Source: JAJNNC01 sp038232695 (GTDB lineage: Bacteria > Bacteroidota > Bacteroidia > Cytophagales > Cyclobacteriaceae). From it: a DNA stretch of 6,077 nt. The stretch is from assembly GCA_038232695.1 (NCBI GenBank), contig JBBSNI010000353.1:1-6077 (forward strand). The letters run 5' to 3'. The notes beneath the pieces were generated by a model. The model ran no database searches, had not been told where the DNA came from, and saw nothing but the letters and a program-made list of their open reading frames with translations. Shown here one piece after another: positions 5,101 to 6,077 of the stretch. Within the stretch, counting starts at the first letter, position 1, and every line of letters starts with the position of its first letter. Made by a program: the position numbers and the translations under genes.

Positions 5101-5910
5101 ATGTCATCTCCAGAAAGAGGCTCCATATATGAAAATGCTCCTGTAGTAGAAGTCATAGCCGAGGTTTTATGGGAGCTGAGATCTATTCTTGGTTCTAACT
5201 TAGCGTATGACCCATTTTTCGATGACCTTGCAGATACCTTCGGCTCATATTTCAAGGATAAAGAGAAAACGTTTTCTTATTCAGAACGCGTTGTACCATC
5301 TGAAGTACCTCAAGAGATATTATCGCATAAGCCGATCTTTAGGTATAGGGAAGTAAAAGAAGGGTGGCCATTATACCAGATTGGCCCCGGAATCTTCACT
5401 GCTAATGTTGTACCTCCCTATGAAGGATGGCTCACATTCTTTCCAGTCATCTCTGAGGGTCTAAAAGCCCTCTATGCAAAATATCCCTTAGCAGACAGGC
5501 ATTTGAAACCTGTAACGCTAAGATTAGTTTATATAAATGCATTTGGTCGTGCACATGGGTATGAAAAGCAACAAGAAGACTTCATAAAAGAAGGGTTACA
5601 TTTCAATATTGTCCCCCCTGCTGAACTGAGTGAGTATATTGAGGAAGGCCATACTACTATAATATCAGAGTTTAATTTCAAGCTAAGGAAGTTAGAAAAC
5701 AGCTATGCTACTGTAAAATTAGGTTCGGGCCTTCGTGATGGAATTCCAGTATTGATTGTAGAAAATGTAATTTACAAAAATGTTGTCGGCTTAAACCTTA
5801 GAACCGAGCAGATAGAAACTTGGTTTAGTGATGCTCACGATAAGAATCATGAGATTTTTGAAGCCTATATCACAGATAATACTAGAAAAACTTTCGGTAA
5901 AATGGTTTAG
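5101..5910 (+). CDS. TIGR04255-family protein of unknown function
   Basis: A complete 269-residue soluble protein with no signal peptide or membrane segment. It has the marks of the sporadically distributed TIGR04255 family: an N-terminal SIYENAPVVEVIAEVLWEL (residues 8-26); a central GWPLYQIGPGIFTANVVPPYEGWLTF (88-113); LKPVTLRLVYINAFG (135-149); and a C-terminal DAHDKNHEIFEAYITDNTRKTFG (244-266). Length is normal for the family. No catalytic motif is visible and the function is not established. The family's patchy distribution is usually taken as a sign of horizontal transfer. Here the gene is visibly AT-richer than the reductase and sigma genes, and lies beyond a 489-bp gene-poor gap. The next gene begins 5 bp after its stop, so the two form an operon. 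An AAGGA site supports the start at 5101. The family call comes from remembered pattern, without a profile search. Confidence 0.82.
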   Translation: MSSPERGSIYENAPVVEVIAEVLWELRSILGSNLAYDPFFDDLADTFGSYFKDKEKTFSYSERVVPSEVPQEILSHKPIFRYREVKEGWPLYQIGPGIFTANVVPPYEGWLTFFPVISEGLKALYAKYPLADRHLKPVTLRLVYINAFGRAHGYEKQQEDFIKEGLHFNIVPPAELSEYIEEGHTTIISEFNFKLRKLENSYATVKLGSGLRDGIPVLIVENVIYKNVVGLNLRTEQIETWFSDAHDKNHEIFEAYITDNTRKTFGKMV

Positions 5911-5915
5911 AAAAG

Positions 5916-6077
5916 ATGCCTAATATAACTTTAGCTCCCCAGTATCAAGATACTCCTGCCCTTTATCCTTCTTACATTTCAACAAGCGATTCATATTTAA
6001 AGAAAAACTGGCTTGCCTTCTACATTCCTACAAGCGCTTCAACGAGCACTGAGTTTAATTCAAGCAGGGGAATTGAA
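5916..6077 (+). CDS. Unrecognised gene, N-terminal 54 codons (runs off the window)
   Basis: An ATG 5 bp after the TIGR04255 stop opens a frame with no stop through the last base of the window (exactly 54 codons). The visible protein starts MPNITLAPQYQDTPALYPSY and continues with SYLKKNWLAFYIPTSAST. It is rich in Ser, Thr and Pro and shows no signal peptide, membrane helix or known motif. Tight spacing and the same AT-rich composition indicate co-transcription with the TIGR04255 gene, so it is likely the functional partner. TIGR04255 genes often have a neighbour of unknown function, but I cannot assign this one to a family from its first 54 residues. Confidence 0.72.
   Translation, partial: MPNITLAPQYQDTPALYPSYISTSDSYLKKNWLAFYIPTSASTSTEFNSSRGIE

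Noticed and set aside
4803..5255. Open frames in the AT-rich gap (4803-5009 plus strand, 4953-5255 minus strand)
   Set aside because: No domain, no plausible start context, and the minus-strand one runs into the TIGR04255 gene; their length is expected by chance.

Overview
The window looks like chromosome of a Bacteroidota bacterium, possibly Cytophagales or Chitinophagales. The supporting signs are a lipoprotein with a Cys-Lys-acidic export signal, few Shine-Dalgarno sequences, an exact TAnnTTTG-type promoter element, and an IS3-family end of the type common in this phylum. Genus-level assignment is not possible from this sequence.

Layout. Bases 1-141 are the right end of an IS3-family insertion sequence: the last 36 codons of its transposase plus a terminal repeat. 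Next, on the minus strand, is an ECF-type sigma factor (170-748). Divergent from it is a two-gene operon: a six-helix membrane protein (867-1460) overlapping a small winged-helix regulator (1447-1752). The intergenic region holds three tandem 17-bp units starting TTTATAAC, a likely operator. Between 1757 and 1878 lies a nested inverted repeat: a perfect 13-bp outer stem enclosing two strong hairpins. It is followed by a DUF2306 membrane protein (1901-2386) and a possible 57-residue membrane ORF (2418-2591). That ORF abuts, tail to tail, an aldo/keto reductase on the minus strand (2592-3635).

Upstream of the reductase, also on the minus strand, is a COG4315-type repeat lipoprotein (3760-4611). 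It is cut by one in-frame TAG at codon 94, and the frame is otherwise fully open on both sides. A 7-5-7 palindrome lies upstream of it. After a 489-bp gene-poor, AT-rich stretch comes an AT-richer accessory pair: a TIGR04255-family gene (5101-5910) and, 5 bp later, the start of an unrecognised gene that runs off the window (5916-6077).

How the genes relate. The sigma factor, membrane protein and regulator look like a self-contained regulatory neighbourhood. The reductase and lipoprotein share a strand but are 124 bp apart and need not be one transcript. The TIGR04255 pair is the best candidate for an undescribed accessory system, but half of it lies outside the window. The most unusual non-coding object is the nested inverted repeat at 1757-1878.
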